64,000 bases of DNA, taken from Bradyrhizobium sp. 200 (GTDB taxonomy: Bacteria; Pseudomonadota; Alphaproteobacteria; Rhizobiales; Xanthobacteraceae). This document shows, one piece after another, positions 27,975 to 38,317 of the stretch. The stretch's first letter is position 1. Every line of letters starts with the position of its first letter. The notes beneath the pieces were generated by a model that saw only the letters and a program-made list of their open reading frames with translations, had not been told where the DNA came from and searched no databases. Position numbers and translations under genes: made by a program. Location of the stretch: the NCBI RefSeq assembly GCF_023100945.1, contig NZ_CP064689.1:372001-436000 (forward strand), written 5' to 3'.

Positions 27975-28856
27975 TTATCGGGCCATTTTGTGACCTGCGA
28001 CGGCCCTCGGAATGCCCGCCAGATCGGCTTTGGGGGGGATCACAGTCATTAACCCTGCGGCCGTCATCAAAACCTGGATCTGGGCGCTTTGACCGTCCCC
28101 GGCCTCAACAACAAGGGCTGCGCCTGGGGCGAGGAGGGCAGCCGCCTGGGGAATCAACCCGCGATAGGCGTCCAGCCCGTCGGCGCCGCCATCGAGTGCG
28201 GCCGGCGGATCGTATTTCCTGACATCGACGGCCAGGCCGTCGATGTCAGCCGTGCGGATATAGGGCGGATTCGAGACGATCAGATCGAACGGGCCGGAAA
28301 GCCCGCTGGCGTAATCGCAGGCAATGAACGTCGCGCGCTCCGCGAGGCCAGCGCGTGCCGCGTTGGCCGAAGCCGTCTGCAGGGCAGCCTCCGAGATGTC
28401 GGTTCCGAATCCTTGCGCCGCCGGCAACTCGGACAATAGCGCGAGCAAGATTGCGCCGGAGCCGGTGCCTACATCGACGATTCGCAGCGCCCGATCGAGG
28501 TTTCCGCCGGCACGCAGCAGTTCCAGCGCCAGTTCCACCACCGTCTCGGTATCGGGCCGCGGCACCAGCGTCGCGGACGAAAGTTGCAGCGTCAGACCCC
28601 AGAACTCCTTCTCGCCGATGATGCGGGCGACCGGTTCTCCGGCGAGGCGGCGGCGGGCGAATTCTTCGAGCCGTGCCGATTCGTCCGGGGTGAGTTGGCG
28701 CTGTGCGGCCGATATCAAGCCGGTCAGGTCGAGGCCGAGGGCATGGCCCGTCAGAATCCGTGCATCGAGTTCGGCGGATTCGATGGCGGCGGTTTTGAGT
28801 TGCGCAGAGAGCACGCGCCGCGCGGCCTCGATGGTCTGGCCGGCGAAATCCGTCAT
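27975..28856 (-). CDS. prmC: Peptide chain release factor N5-glutamine methyltransferase
   Basis: A 293-aa methyltransferase that modifies the Gln of the GGQ motif in RF1 and RF2. It has the N-terminal helical domain (about 1-75), the SAM motif IVDVGTGSGAILLALL, and the catalytic NPPY in DLIVSNPPYIRTADID. The last block is AALDGGADGLDAYRGLIPQA. I start at ATG 28856 (MTDFAG). Its substrate, RF1, is encoded directly upstream by prfA; a type A repeat now separates the two genes. Confidence 0.95.
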   Translation of the reverse strand: MTDFAGQTIEAARRVLSAQLKTAAIESAELDARILTGHALGLDLTGLISAAQRQLTPDESARLEEFARRRLAGEPVARIIGEKEFWGLTLQLSSATLVPRPDTETVVELALELLRAGGNLDRALRIVDVGTGSGAILLALLSELPAAQGFGTDISEAALQTASANAARAGLAERATFIACDYASGLSGPFDLIVSNPPYIRTADIDGLAVDVRKYDPPAALDGGADGLDAYRGLIPQAAALLAPGAALVVEAGDGQSAQIQVLMTAAGLMTVIPPKADLAGIPRAVAGHKMAR

Positions 28857-28885
28857 GCAGCGTCCTCGCGCAAATCCATCCACAC

Positions 28886-29005
28886 GTCGTCCCTGCGAAC
28901 GCAGGGACCCATACGCCGCGGCCTATCGGTTGAGGGGATGTGGGTCGAGATCTTGAGCAACAACGGAGGCTGGTGGTTATGGGTCCCTGCTTTCGCAGGG
29001 ACGAC
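28886..29005. repeat. Intergenic inverted repeat, type A copy 4
   Basis: The left arm GTCGTCCCTGCGAACGCAGG continues into GACCCATACGCCGCGGCC. The right arm is TATGGGTCCCTGCTTTCGC followed by AGGGACGAC. It lies between prfA and prmC, genes usually joined in one operon, and could modulate readthrough. Confidence 0.82.
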
Positions 29006-29019
29006 GGCGAGATTAATGC

Positions 29020-30099
29020 TCACGCCGCCGCACCCTGCGCGGCAAGCTGCGCGGCCTGGTGCTCGGTCGTCAGCGCGTCGATCAATTCGCCCAGCGCTTC
29101 GCCCGCAATCACCTGCGGCAATTTGTAGAGCGTCAGGTTGATGCGGTGGTCGGTGACGCGGCCTTGCGGGAAATTATAGGTGCGGATGCGCTCGCTTCGG
29201 TCGCCGGAGCCGACCTTCTCCTTGCGGTCGGCGGAGCGTGCCGCATCGACGCGCTGGCGCTCGGCGTCATAGATGCGCGAGCGCAGGATGTTCATCGCGG
29301 AAGCGCGGTTCTTATGCTGCGAGCGGCTGTCCTGCATCATGACCACGATGCCGGTCGGGATGTGGGTGATGCGGATCGCCGATTCGGTCTTGTTGACGTG
29401 CTGACCGCCGGCGCCCTGCGCGCGCATGGTCTCGATCCGCAAATCGTCGTTCTTGATGTCGACGTCGACATCTTCGACCTCGGGCAGCACCGCCACCGTT
29501 GCCGCGGAAGTGTGAATACGCCCCTGCGTTTCGGTGTCCGGCACGCGCTGCACGCGGTGCACGCCGGATTCGAATTTCAGCTTGGCGAACGCGCCGCGGC
29601 CCTGCACTTCGGCGATTATTTCCTTGAAGCCGCCCATGGTGCCTTCGGAGGCCGAGATCACTTCGACCTTCCAGCCCTGCAGGGAGGCAAACCGCTCATA
29701 CATCCGGAACAGGTCGCCGGCGAACAGCGAAGCTTCGTCGCCGCCGGTGCCGGCGCGGATTTCCAGCATCACGTTGCGGTCGTCCATGGCGTCCTTGGGC
29801 AATAGCGCCACGCGAATCTTCTGCTCCAGTTCGGCAACGCGGGCCTGCAGCGTTTCGAGCTCGAGTTCAGCCATGCTGCGTATTTCCGGATCGCTGGCGG
29901 AATCCGCCAGCAGCGATTCGGCGCCCGCAATCTCGGCCCGCGCCGCGCGATAGGCCTTTACCGCGTCGATCAGCGGATTGAGCTCGGCAAGCTCGCGCGT
30001 GATCTGGACGTATTTTTCGGAGTTCACCTGTCCCAGCAGCTCGGCTTCGAGCGAGGCGTGGTGGGCGAGCAGGATATCGAGTTTGGCTTCGGGTAGCAT
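29020..30099 (-). CDS. prfA: Peptide chain release factor 1
   Basis: A 359-aa class I release factor that ends translation at UAA and UAG. The GGQ motif lies in [58 protein letters not shown] is the family block, and the stop-recognition PxT region is in [25 protein letters not shown]. Full length. It is 56 bp downstream of ptsP on the same strand and upstream of prmC, so the order ptsP-prfA-prmC is conserved. Confidence 0.97.
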   Translation of the reverse strand: MLPEAKLDILLAHHASLEAELLGQVNSEKYVQITRELAELNPLIDAVKAYRAARAEIAGAESLLADSASDPEIRSMAELELETLQARVAELEQKIRVALLPKDAMDDRNVMLEIRAGTGGDEASLFAGDLFRMYERFASLQGWKVEVISASEGTMGGFKEIIAEVQGRGAFAKLKFESGVHRVQRVPDTETQGRIHTSAATVAVLPEVEDVDVDIKNDDLRIETMRAQGAGGQHVNKTESAIRITHIPTGIVVMMQDSRSQHKNRASAMNILRSRIYDAERQRVDAARSADRKEKVGSGDRSERIRTYNFPQGRVTDHRINLTLYKLPQVIAGEALGELIDALTTEHQAAQLAAQGAAA

Positions 30100-30154
30100 G
30101 GCGTTGTTCTCAAAGACCGGATGCGGATGGCTAAGTTGTCGGGACCGAGCCTCG

Positions 30155-32422
30155 CTACAACGACAGCCCCTCGCGTTCGGCGAATTCCGTCAGCTTCTGC
30201 CGGATCGAGACGCTGCCGGCCGGCGCGTCGAGCAGCGGCATGATGACAGCCTCGGCCTTCTTCGCGTCGAGGTCCAGGATCATCGCCTTCACCGGACCGT
30301 GCGCGGTGGCCGACAGCGACAGCGAGCGGTAGCCGAGCGCAATCAGTGCCAGCGCGCCGAGCGGCTTCGAGGCCATCTCGCCGCACAGCGACGCCATCTT
30401 CTTCGCCGTCTGCGCCTTGCGCACGATGTCGCGCAGCGCACGCATTATCGGCGCCGACATGGTGTCGAACCGCTCGGAAACCTTGGCGTTGCCGCGGTCG
30501 ACCGCGAACAGGAACTGGAACAGGTCGTTCGACCCGACCGAAACGAAATCGACCTTCTTCAGGAGTTCGTCGAGCTGATAGAGCAGCGCCGGCACCTCCA
30601 CCATGGTGCCGACGTCGATGCGTTCCGGCAGCGCATGGCCGTGCTGGCGCAGGTATGTCAGCTCGCGCTCCACGATCGCCTTGGCCTGGTCGAATTCGGC
30701 GACATCCGAAATCATCGGGAACATGATCTTCAGCGCGCGTCCGCCGCCGGCCCGCAGCAGCGCGCGGATCTGGCCGCGCAGCAATCCCGGCCGGTCGAGC
30801 CCGAGCCGGATCGCGCGCCAGCCGAGCGCCGGGTTTTCCTCGATCACGGTCTCCATATAGGGCAGCGCCTTGTCGCCGCCGATATCGAGGGTGCGGAACG
30901 TCACGGGCTTGGTGCCGGCAGCGTCCAGCACGGTGCGGTAGAGCGCGAGCTGGTCGGAGGATCGCGGCAGGCTCTGGCCGACCATGAACTGCAACTCAGT
31001 GCGGAACAGCCCGATGCCGGCGCTGCCGGTATCGTCGATATGCGGCAGGTCGATCACGAGGCCCGCATTGATCATCAGTTCGACCGGCTGGCCGTCCTTG
31101 GTCACGCAGGGCTTGTCGCGCAACGCGGCATACTGCGCCTGCCGCCGCGCGCGAAACCGCACCCGCTCGGCATAGGCCGATTCGATCTCGGCCGAGGGGC
31201 GTACATAGATCGAGCCCGAGGTGCCGTCGACGATGATGGCATCGCCGGGATCGGCGATGCCGGGCGCGTTCGGCACCTCGCCGACGGCGGGAATGCCGAG
31301 CGCGCGCGCCACGATCGAGACGTGGGAATTTGCGGTGCCTTCCTCCAGCACCAGGCCGCGCAGCCGTTTGCGGTCGTAGTCGAGCAGGGCCGCAGGTCCC
31401 ATCGCGCGTGCGATCAGGATGGCGTTTTCGGGAAGCTGCTCGCGCGACGGCGCGTGGTCCTGCCCGACCAATTGCCGCATCAGGCGATGGCCGAGGTCTT
31501 CCAGATCATGCAGGCGGTCGCGCAAATAGGGATCGGTCGAGCGCAGCATGCGCGCGCGGGTATCGGACTGCACGCGTTCGACGGCGGCTTCGGCGGTGAG
31601 CCCGGTGGCGACCGCCTCGTGCAATTTGTGCGACCAGCCATGGTCGTTGGCGAACATCCGGTAGGCTTCCAGCACGTCGCGGTGCTCGCCGCCGTCGGCG
31701 ACGTCGCCGCGCTCCAGCATGCGGTCGAGATCGGCGCGCAGCTTGGTCAGCGCCGCATCCAGCTTCTTGATTTCCTTCGGCAGGTCCTCGGCGATGTAGT
31801 TGGTGATGACGACGCGCGGCTCGTGCAGCACGACATGGCCGAGCGCGATGCCGTCGGAGAGGATCGCGCCGGTCTTGTGCAGGGAGTGCCGCGCCGCCGG
31901 CTCCGCGCCGGGTTGCGCCAGCGCCGCCAGTTCGCCGGAGGCGATCATTTCCGCCAGCACCATGGCGGTGGTCTGCAGCGCCTCGACCTCTTCCTCGACA
32001 TAGGTGCGCTTGGCGCGGTTCTGGACGACCAGCACGCCGAGCGTGTTGCCGGCCCTCAGGATCGGCACGCCGAGGAACGAGTGGTAGATTTCTTCGCCGG
32101 TCTCGGGGCGGAACGAGAAGGCCGGATGGCTTTGCGCGTCCGACAGATTGAGCGGGTTCGCCTCGCTGGCGACCAGGCCGACGAGGCCCTCATGCGAGTT
32201 CAGGACCGTGCGGTGCACCGCGTCGCGGTTCAGACCTTCGGTGGCGTAGAGTTCGAGGGTGTTATCGATGCGCAGCACGTAACAGGAGCAGACCTCGGCC
32301 ACCATGTTGGCCGCGATCAGCACCACGATCTTGTCCAGGCGCTCCTGCGCCGAGACCTGCTCCGCCATGGTTTCGCGGAGCCGTCTCAACAAGACGCGGG
32401 GGCCTCCCGACGCGCTCCGCAT
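30155..32422 (-). CDS. ptsP: Nitrogen PTS enzyme I (EI-Ntr, PtsP)
   Basis: A 755-aa protein that takes phosphate from PEP and passes it to NPr and EIIA-Ntr, a regulatory chain for nitrogen, K+ and PHB metabolism. A GAF domain occupies about 20-165 ([26 protein letters not shown]). Then come the EI N-domain and the swivelling His domain ([25 protein letters not shown], the phosphorylated His). The PEP-binding barrel is [59 protein letters not shown] and [22 protein letters not shown] start at ATG 32422. It is downstream of lysC. Confidence 0.95.
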   Translation of the reverse strand: MRSASGGPRVLLRRLRETMAEQVSAQERLDKIVVLIAANMVAEVCSCYVLRIDNTLELYATEGLNRDAVHRTVLNSHEGLVGLVASEANPLNLSDAQSHPAFSFRPETGEEIYHSFLGVPILRAGNTLGVLVVQNRAKRTYVEEEVEALQTTAMVLAEMIASGELAALAQPGAEPAARHSLHKTGAILSDGIALGHVVLHEPRVVITNYIAEDLPKEIKKLDAALTKLRADLDRMLERGDVADGGEHRDVLEAYRMFANDHGWSHKLHEAVATGLTAEAAVERVQSDTRARMLRSTDPYLRDRLHDLEDLGHRLMRQLVGQDHAPSREQLPENAILIARAMGPAALLDYDRKRLRGLVLEEGTANSHVSIVARALGIPAVGEVPNAPGIADPGDAIIVDGTSGSIYVRPSAEIESAYAERVRFRARRQAQYAALRDKPCVTKDGQPVELMINAGLVIDLPHIDDTGSAGIGLFRTELQFMVGQSLPRSSDQLALYRTVLDAAGTKPVTFRTLDIGGDKALPYMETVIEENPALGWRAIRLGLDRPGLLRGQIRALLRAGGGRALKIMFPMISDVAEFDQAKAIVERELTYLRQHGHALPERIDVGTMVEVPALLYQLDELLKKVDFVSVGSNDLFQFLFAVDRGNAKVSERFDTMSAPIMRALRDIVRKAQTAKKMASLCGEMASKPLGALALIALGYRSLSLSATAHGPVKAMILDLDAKKAEAVIMPLLDAPAGSVSIRQKLTEFAEREGLSL

Positions 32423-32725
32423 GTGCTGGTATCCTCCCCCGCAAGTCCAATCCGCCGGGTGGCCGGCGGCTGGCGTGAAACGCACGAAACACTACAATTT
32501 TATTCATTCGGCGCGGCCGCAGGCACCTGATCCCGGCCGAATCGGGATCGCCAAAACCGTGGCGCAGTTTGCGGCAACCCACCTCATAGGCCGTATAGCC
32601 AATCGAGGCTCGCTTTGCCAAGCAAAACGCCTGCCAGAAGCAATAACGTGTGTGTCAGCGCCGATGCTGCGTCAGCGAAGTGCATGGTCTGCCAAACCAT
32701 GCGCTAAATTTGAGAGAAAATCGTT

Positions 32726-33979
32726 CTAAGCCTGGTCGAGCCCGTAGAGCGTGTGCAGCGTGCGCACCGCTAGTTCGGTGTAGGCGGCGTCGATCAGCAC
32801 CGAAAACTTGATCTCGGAGGTGGTAATGGCGCGGATGTTGATATTGCGCTCGGACAACGCCTTGAACGCCTTCGCCGCGACGCCGGCATGGCTGCGCATG
32901 CCGCTGCCGATCACGGAAACCTTCGACACGTCGGTGGCGCTGTCGAGCCGGGCATAGCCGATCTTGCCCTTCGACGAGGTGATGGTGTCGCGGGCGCGGT
33001 TGTAGTCGGAGGCCGGAACGGTGAAGGTGAGGTCGGTGGTCTTGCCGTCCTCGGAGACGTTCTGGACGATCATGTCGACATTGATGTTGGCGTCCGCCAG
33101 CGGGCCGAAGATCGCGGCGGCAACGCCGGGCTTGTCCTCGATCTGGCGCAGTGAAATCTGGGCTTCGTCCTTGGTGAAGGCAATGCCGGTGACGACGTGG
33201 CTTTCCATGATTTCCTCCTCGCTGCAGATCAGCGTGCCCGGCGGCGTGCCGTGCGGGTCGATATCCTCGGGCTTGTCGAAGCTGGAACGGACGAACACCG
33301 GCATGTTGTGCACCATGCCGAGTTCCACCGAGCGTACCTGCAGGACCTTGGCGCCCAGCGAGGCCAGTTCCAGCATATCCTCGAAGGCGATCTTGTCGAG
33401 CCGCCGCGCCTTGGGAACCACCCGCGGGTCGGTGGTGTAGACGCCGTCCACATCGGTATAGATGTCGCAGCGGTCGGCGCGAATCGCGGCCGCAATGGCC
33501 ACCGCCGAGGTGTCCGAGCCGCCGCGCCCGAGCGTGGTGATTCGGTTGGTCTGCGGATTGATGCCCTGAAAGCCGGCAATGACGGCGACTTCCTTGCGGT
33601 CGCCGAAACGATTGAAGATCTCGGTGCCGTCGATCTCGAGAATCCGCGCCGAGGCGTGGGCGTCGGAAGTCTTGATCGGGATCTGCCAGCCCTGCCACGA
33701 GCGGGCCTGGATGCCCATGCCCTGCAGCACGATCGCGAGCAGGCCCGAGGTCACCTGTTCGCCGGATGCCACCACGGCGTCATATTCGCGCGCATCATGC
33801 AGCGGTGAGGCGTCGCGGCACCAGTCCACCAGCTCGTTGGTCTTGCCGGACATGGCCGACACGACGACGGCGACATCATGTCCGGCATCGACTTCGCGCT
33901 TGACGTGACGCGCGACGTTGCGGATTCGGTCGATATTGGCGACGGACGTGCCGCCGAATTTCATCACGAGGCGGCCCAT
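32726..33979 (-). CDS. lysC: Aspartate kinase
   Basis: A 417-aa enzyme phosphorylating L-aspartate, the entry to Lys, Thr, Met and diaminopimelate synthesis. The kinase motif VMKFGGTSVANIDRIRNVA is at the start. EYDAVVASGEQVTSGLLA and GRGGSDTSAVAIAAAI follow in the catalytic domain. Two ACT domains fill the C-terminus (about 265-417), with VSVIGSGMRSHAGVAAKAFKAL and NIRAITTSEIKFSVLID, the sites of Lys/Thr feedback. It is divergent from the PH-domain gene and upstream of ptsP by about 300 bp. Confidence 0.96.
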   Translation of the reverse strand: MGRLVMKFGGTSVANIDRIRNVARHVKREVDAGHDVAVVVSAMSGKTNELVDWCRDASPLHDAREYDAVVASGEQVTSGLLAIVLQGMGIQARSWQGWQIPIKTSDAHASARILEIDGTEIFNRFGDRKEVAVIAGFQGINPQTNRITTLGRGGSDTSAVAIAAAIRADRCDIYTDVDGVYTTDPRVVPKARRLDKIAFEDMLELASLGAKVLQVRSVELGMVHNMPVFVRSSFDKPEDIDPHGTPPGTLICSEEEIMESHVVTGIAFTKDEAQISLRQIEDKPGVAAAIFGPLADANINVDMIVQNVSEDGKTTDLTFTVPASDYNRARDTITSSKGKIGYARLDSATDVSKVSVIGSGMRSHAGVAAKAFKALSERNINIRAITTSEIKFSVLIDAAYTELAVRTLHTLYGLDQA

Positions 33980-34154
33980 GACGACGCGTGCATTCCCTGT
34001 GAGGATAAGTTAAGTGACCCGCACGGAAATTGGAGCGCCCGGGCCGAAAGCGGCGTATACATAGCGGCGCGGTCCGGGGCAAGCACCCCGGGTTCCGTTT
34101 TCGACCGAAAATGACGCAAATTGCTGTAGTAGCGGGTTAATTCAGGGCGAGCGT

Positions 34155-34634
34155 ATGGGGCGTTACATCGACGAGATACTGCAGCCCGGAGAGCGGGTGC
34201 TGTATTCGACCAACGCGCACTGGATATTTTTCCTGCCCGCGATCATCGGCTGGATTGTCGCGGCCGTATTCCTGGTGCTCTCGGGCATGGTGCCGGCGGG
34301 TCCATCCGTACTGATCTGTCTGTCGCTGGCGGCGATTTCAGCCATCGCTGCGTTGTACAAGACGGTCACCGCCTGGTTCCATCGATGGACCACCGAGACC
34401 GACGTCACCAATTTCCGTGTCGTCCACAAGACCGGCTTTGTTCAGCGGCAGACGTTCGAGATGGGTGTCGACAAGGTAGAGAGCGTCGACGTCAACCAGA
34501 GCATCCTCGGCCGCATGCTCAACTACGGCGACGTAACGGTCTTTGGGGTCGGCGAGGGCGGCAAGACCCTCGACACCATTGCTTCGCCGCTGGCATTTCG
34601 CAATGCCATCACGGCGCGACCGGCCGGTACGTAA
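34155..34634 (+). CDS. Membrane-anchored bacterial PH domain protein
   Basis: A 159-aa protein. Two membrane helices (HWIFFLPAIIGWIVAAVFLVL and PSVLICLSLAAISAIAALY) lie before a bPH_2 (DUF304) domain: TTETDVTNFRVVHKTGFVQRQTFEMGVDKVESVDVNQSILGRMLNYGDVTVFGVG. This block is well conserved. Function is unknown; related proteins act in membrane stress responses. It ends 3 bp before ubiG and probably shares an mRNA with it. Confidence 0.86.
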   Translation: MGRYIDEILQPGERVLYSTNAHWIFFLPAIIGWIVAAVFLVLSGMVPAGPSVLICLSLAAISAIAALYKTVTAWFHRWTTETDVTNFRVVHKTGFVQRQTFEMGVDKVESVDVNQSILGRMLNYGDVTVFGVGEGGKTLDTIASPLAFRNAITARPAGT

Positions 34635-34637
34635 ACG

Positions 34638-35402
34638 ATGGCCATGCAGCAAAATTCACCCGCTGGTCTTTCCACCGGCAGCACGGTCGACCCGGCCGAA
34701 GTCGCGAAATTCTCGAAATTATCGGAGGAGTGGTGGGATCCCAGGGGCAAGATGGCCCCATTGCACAAGATCAATCCGCTGCGGCTCGCCTATATCCGCG
34801 ACGCGGCGTGCCGCAAGTTCGATCGCAACGCGAAGAGCCTGAGCTGTCTGTCGGGCCTGCGCATTCTCGATATCGGCTGCGGCGCAGGGTTGTTGTGCGA
34901 GCCGTTCACGCGGCTGGGCGCGCAGGTGATCGGGATCGATCCATCCGCGACCAACATCGCCGCCGCCAGGCTGCATGCCGACAAGGGACATCTGTCGATC
35001 GATTATCGCTGCACCACCGTCGAGGAGATGGACGTGCGCGAGCGCTTCGACATCGTGCTGGCGATGGAAGTGATCGAGCATGTCACCGATGTCGGCGCGT
35101 TCCTCGCCCGCTGTGCGGCAATGGTCAAGCCGGGCGGGATCATGGTGGTCTCGACGCTGAACCGCAACTGGAGGAGTTTTGCGCTGGCGATCGTCGGCGC
35201 CGAATACGTGCTGCGCTGGCTGCCGCGCGGCACCCATCAGTGGGACAAGTTCGTCACGCCCGACGAACTCGCCCAGCATCTCGCCAACAACCGGCTCACC
35301 ATCACCGACCAGGCCGGCGTGGTCTACAACCCGCTCGCTGACCGATGGAGCATCTCGTCCGACATGGGCGTGAACTACATGGTGGTGGCGGAGGGGGCGT
35401 GA
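34638..35402 (+). CDS. ubiG: Ubiquinone biosynthesis O-methyltransferase
   Basis: A 254-aa SAM enzyme performing both O-methylations of ubiquinone synthesis. The family block EVAKFSKLSEEWWDPRGKMAPLHKINPLRLAYI opens it. The SAM motif is LRILDIGCGAGLLCEPFTRLGAQVIGIDPS, and VLAMEVIEHVTD and STLNRNWRSFALAIVGAEYVLRWLPRGTHQWDKF follow, the last being a UbiG membrane-binding signature. Full length. It follows the PH protein closely and ends before a type A repeat. Confidence 0.96.
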   Translation: MAMQQNSPAGLSTGSTVDPAEVAKFSKLSEEWWDPRGKMAPLHKINPLRLAYIRDAACRKFDRNAKSLSCLSGLRILDIGCGAGLLCEPFTRLGAQVIGIDPSATNIAAARLHADKGHLSIDYRCTTVEEMDVRERFDIVLAMEVIEHVTDVGAFLARCAAMVKPGGIMVVSTLNRNWRSFALAIVGAEYVLRWLPRGTHQWDKFVTPDELAQHLANNRLTITDQAGVVYNPLADRWSISSDMGVNYMVVAEGA

Positions 35403-35419
35403 GTTAGCCCATGTCTATC

Positions 35420-35539
35420 GTCGTCCCTGCGAACGCAGGGACCCATACCCCGCGGCGCTAATTGGGTTACGAGACATCTGCCATTCGGGGTTTACATGAG
35501 AGAGCACGGCGTATGGGTCCCTACGTTCGCAGGGACGAC
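35420..35539. repeat. Intergenic inverted repeat, type A copy 5
   Basis: The left arm GTCGTCCCTGCGAACGCAGG continues into GACCCATACCCCGCGG. The right arm is GTATGGGTCCCTACGTTCGC followed by AGGGACGAC, with one mismatch in the stem. It lies between co-directional ubiG and an EamA gene. Confidence 0.82.
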
Positions 35540-35642
35540 GACCGTTCGTGGCGTGCACGCAATCCTGTCATGACCCCGCTCCGGTTGACCGCACCTATCC
35601 CGCCCGGCACGGTAGGCCAGCTCTCCCGCCGGTATCCCCCAA

Positions 35643-36542
35643 ATGCTCTCCGTCGCCTCGCTCTGGATTCCCTTCACCATCGTCGCTGCGCTCGGCCAGG
35701 TCGCGCGCAATGCGATGCAGCGCTCGTTGACGGGGCCGCTCGGGACCTGGGGCGCGACCAATATCCGCTTCCTGTTCGGCTTTCCGTTTTCGATCATCTT
35801 CTTTGCGGTCGTGGTGGCGGTGACCGGCGACGGCGTGCCATGGCCGACCGCGGTATTCTGGCCGTGGCTATTGCTCGGCGCGCTCAGCCAGATCGTCGCT
35901 ACCGGTCTGATGCTGCTGGCGATGAACGATCGTTCCTTTGTCGTGACCACGGCGTATATCAAGACCGAAGCGATCCAGACCGCGATCTTCGGGTTCATCT
36001 TTCTCAGCGACCATTTAACGGTGCTGAAAGTGATCGCGATCCTGATCGCGACCGTCGGCGTGGTCATCACAGCGCTGCGGCCGGGCGGCGAAAAGGGCTT
36101 TGCGGAGCTAAAGCCGACCATCATCGGCCTGGTTGCAGCGGCGGGCTTTGCCCTGTCGGCCGTTGGCTTTCGCGGCGCGGTCATCGTGGTGCCGGGCGTC
36201 TCCTTCGTCACCGCGGCGTCCTACACGCTGGTGTTCGGCCTGTTCGTGCAAACGCTGGTGTTGACGGTCTATCTCCTGTTTCGCGCACCGGACGTGCTCA
36301 GGAAGATTTTGGGACTGTGGCGGCCCTCGATGCTCGCGGGCTTCATGGGTGCGTTCGCCTCGCAATTCTGGTTTCTGGCGCTCGCACTGACGGTGGCTGC
36401 GAATGTGCGCACGCTGGCGCTGGTCGAGGTGCTGTTCGCGCAGGCCGTATCCTACTATTCGTTCAAGCAGCCGCTGTCGGCGCGCGAGCTGTCCGGGATC
36501 GCTCTGATCGTGATCGGCGTGGCGCTGCTGGTGGCCGTGTGA
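35643..36542 (+). CDS. EamA/DMT-family transporter
   Basis: A 299-aa protein with about ten helices, opening MLSVASLWIPFTIVAALGQVARNAMQRSL. The two EamA halves meet near residue 150. YIKTEAIQTAIFGFIFLSDHLTVLKVIAILIATVGVVI and ALVEVLFAQAVSYYSFKQPLSARELSGIALIVIGVALL are the paired late segments. The substrate is unknown. I start at ATG 35643; a longer frame reads back through the repeat. It stands alone between two inverted repeats. Confidence 0.85.
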   Translation: MLSVASLWIPFTIVAALGQVARNAMQRSLTGPLGTWGATNIRFLFGFPFSIIFFAVVVAVTGDGVPWPTAVFWPWLLLGALSQIVATGLMLLAMNDRSFVVTTAYIKTEAIQTAIFGFIFLSDHLTVLKVIAILIATVGVVITALRPGGEKGFAELKPTIIGLVAAAGFALSAVGFRGAVIVVPGVSFVTAASYTLVFGLFVQTLVLTVYLLFRAPDVLRKILGLWRPSMLAGFMGAFASQFWFLALALTVAANVRTLALVEVLFAQAVSYYSFKQPLSARELSGIALIVIGVALLVAV

Positions 36543-36556
36543 TTCGAGCTTGGAAT

Positions 36557-36656
36557 CGTAGGGTGGGCAAAGGCGCGTTTGCGTCGTGCCCACCATCTTT
36601 AGCTCCGAGATATCGCTGTGAAACGGTGGGCACGCTTCGCTTTGCCCACCCTACGG
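36557..36656. repeat. Intergenic inverted repeat (type E)
   Basis: TCGTAGGGTGGGCAAAGGCG followed by CGTGCCCACCAT is mirrored by ACGGTGGGCACGCTTCGC then TTTGCCCACCCTACGG, ending near 36656. The tips resemble the type D repeat. It lies between an EamA gene and convergent DUF1178. Confidence 0.8.
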
Positions 36657-36670
36657 AATGACGCTGCGCA

Positions 36671-37144
36671 TCAATTCCTGTCGTCCGGCAGCACCGGCAG
36701 CGGGGAGACCTCGACGCCTTCGTCGATCAGCGCGCGGGCTTCGTCCGGCGATGCCTCGCCGTAGATCGGGCGATGCTCGATATCGCCGTAATGCATCTTG
36801 CGCGCCTCGTTGGGGAAGCGTTCGCCGACATTGTCGGCGTTCTTGACGATGTGATCGCGCAATTCCTTCAGCTTGGCGCGCAGCTCGCGCTCCTGCGCCA
36901 TCAAGAGCGGCGTCGATTCGGATGGCGCCGTCACTTCCGCGGGCGCGGCCGGCGCCGGCGCGGCTGGTTCGCGGCCCTTCTTGCTCACGATCTGCGGGGC
37001 CATGATCGCGCGCTCTACCTTGACCGAGCCGCAGGAAGGGCAGCCCACGAGTCGGCGCTTTTCCTGGCTTTCATAGGCCGCAGAGCTTTGAAACCAGCTC
37101 TCGAACGCATGGCCCTTCTCGCAGCGAAGGTTGTAGCGGATCAT
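36671..37144 (-). CDS. DUF1178 zinc-ribbon protein
   Basis: A 157-aa protein. The N-terminus MIRYNLRCEKGHAFESWFQSSAAYESQEKRRLVGCPSCGSVKVERAIMAP is the DUF1178 block with a C...CxxC zinc ribbon. A Pro/Ala linker follows, then ERELRAKLKELRDHIVKNADNVGERFPNEARKMHYGD and a C-terminal ARALIDEGVEVSPLPVLPDD. No function is established. The ATG overlaps the nitrilase stop by ATGA, so grxC, the nitrilase gene and this gene form one overlapping operon. Confidence 0.88.
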   Translation of the reverse strand: MIRYNLRCEKGHAFESWFQSSAAYESQEKRRLVGCPSCGSVKVERAIMAPQIVSKKGREPAAPAPAAPAEVTAPSESTPLLMAQERELRAKLKELRDHIVKNADNVGERFPNEARKMHYGDIEHRPIYGEASPDEARALIDEGVEVSPLPVLPDDRN

Positions 37145-38019
37145 GCCGAGCCCCGGACGAGATGCAGATGCTCGGGCCCTGCTTTGGGGTCGGCAATGCC
37201 GAAGCGCCGTCCGTGCTGCAGCGACGGTACGCTCCTGCGCGCCGCCTCGACCTTCGAGGTATCGATGGTGGCAAGGAATACGCCGGGCTCGACGCCGCCT
37301 TCGGCCAGAATCTCGCCCCAGGGGGCGATGATCAGCGAATGGCCGTAGGTCTCGCGCTTGTTCTCATGCATGCCGGCCTGCGCGGCCGCGAACACGAAAC
37401 AGCCGTTCTCGATGGCGCGGGCGCGCAGCAGCGTGTGCCAATGCGCCTCGCCGGTCTTTTTCGTGAATGCCGACGGGACCGTGAGGAACGATGCGCCGGC
37501 TTCGGCCAGCGCCCGGTAGAGCGCGGGGAAGCGCACATCGTAGCAGATGGTGAGACCAATGCGGCCCCACGGCAGATCCGAGATCACAGCCGTCTCGCCC
37601 GGCTGATAATTGGCAGACTCGCGATAGCTCTCGCCGCCGGGCAGATCGATATCGAACATATGGATCTTGTCGTAGCAGGCGAGCAGATTGCCATCAGGGC
37701 CGATCAGGAACGACCGATTGACCGCGCGCTCCGGCGAGAAGCGCAGCGCCAGCGAGCCGATATGCAGATGGATCTTCAATTCCGCCGCCAGCGCGCGATA
37801 GGCCTTCAGCGACAGATCGTTCTCCTCGGACGCGAGATGCTCGAACAGCGCCTTGCGGTTCAGTTGCATCATGTTGCTCACTTCGGGCGTGAGCACATAG
37901 TCGGCGCCCTGCGCGACCGCTTCGCGAATCAGCCTGATGCCCTGCTCGAGACTCGGCTCGGGCAACAGCCCGGTGCGCATCTGCACCATGGCGGCGGTAA
38001 AGGTCGAGCCAGCGCTCAT
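37141..38019 (-). CDS. Carbon-nitrogen hydrolase (Nit/omega-amidase family)
   Basis: A 292-aa nitrilase-superfamily amidase. The Glu-Lys-Cys triad is readable: Glu in ADYVLTPEVSNMM, Lys in LACYDKIHMFDIDLPGGESYRES, Cys in GRIGLTICYDVRFPALYRALA. GDLPGGE-like spacing and QAGMHENKRETYGHSLIIAPWGEILAE fit the Nit1/NitFhit group, whose members hydrolyse deaminated glutathione. That role fits its position between glutaredoxin 3 and DUF1178, but is inferred. The gene overlaps both neighbours by ATGA. Confidence 0.9.
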   Translation of the reverse strand: MSAGSTFTAAMVQMRTGLLPEPSLEQGIRLIREAVAQGADYVLTPEVSNMMQLNRKALFEHLASEENDLSLKAYRALAAELKIHLHIGSLALRFSPERAVNRSFLIGPDGNLLACYDKIHMFDIDLPGGESYRESANYQPGETAVISDLPWGRIGLTICYDVRFPALYRALAEAGASFLTVPSAFTKKTGEAHWHTLLRARAIENGCFVFAAAQAGMHENKRETYGHSLIIAPWGEILAEGGVEPGVFLATIDTSKVEAARRSVPSLQHGRRFGIADPKAGPEHLHLVRGSA

Positions 38020-38288
38020 GAGGGGGCCTTTTCTCCCGCCAGCAGGCCATCGAGCTTGCCCGCGCGGTCCAGCGCGTAAAGCTCGTCACAGCCGCCGACA
38101 TGGGTTGTGCCGATGAAAATTTGCGGAAAGGTCGAGCCGTGGCCTGCACGGCCGTACATCTGGTCGCGATAGGCCGGGTCGCTCGCCACGTTCAATTCGG
38201 TGAACGCGGCGTTCTTGCGCGTCAGCAGCGATTTGGCCGCGGTGCAATAGCCGCAGCCCGGGCGAGTGTAGATTTCAATGGCAGTCAT
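38016..38288 (-). CDS. grxC: Glutaredoxin 3
   Basis: A 90-aa thiol oxidoreductase. The redox site is CGYC in IEIYTRPGCGYCTAAKSLL, the cis-Pro loop is GSTFPQIFIGTTHVGGCDEL, and the length is full. It reduces disulfides with glutathione in the cytosol. It begins the operon grxC-nitrilase-DUF1178 and follows comF after a 30-bp gap, so comF may be the first gene. Confidence 0.96.
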   Translation of the reverse strand: MTAIEIYTRPGCGYCTAAKSLLTRKNAAFTELNVASDPAYRDQMYGRAGHGSTFPQIFIGTTHVGGCDELYALDRAGKLDGLLAGEKAPS

Positions 38289-38317
38289 GGCGCGCTCTGG
38301 TTTGGAAGTATTTTGAA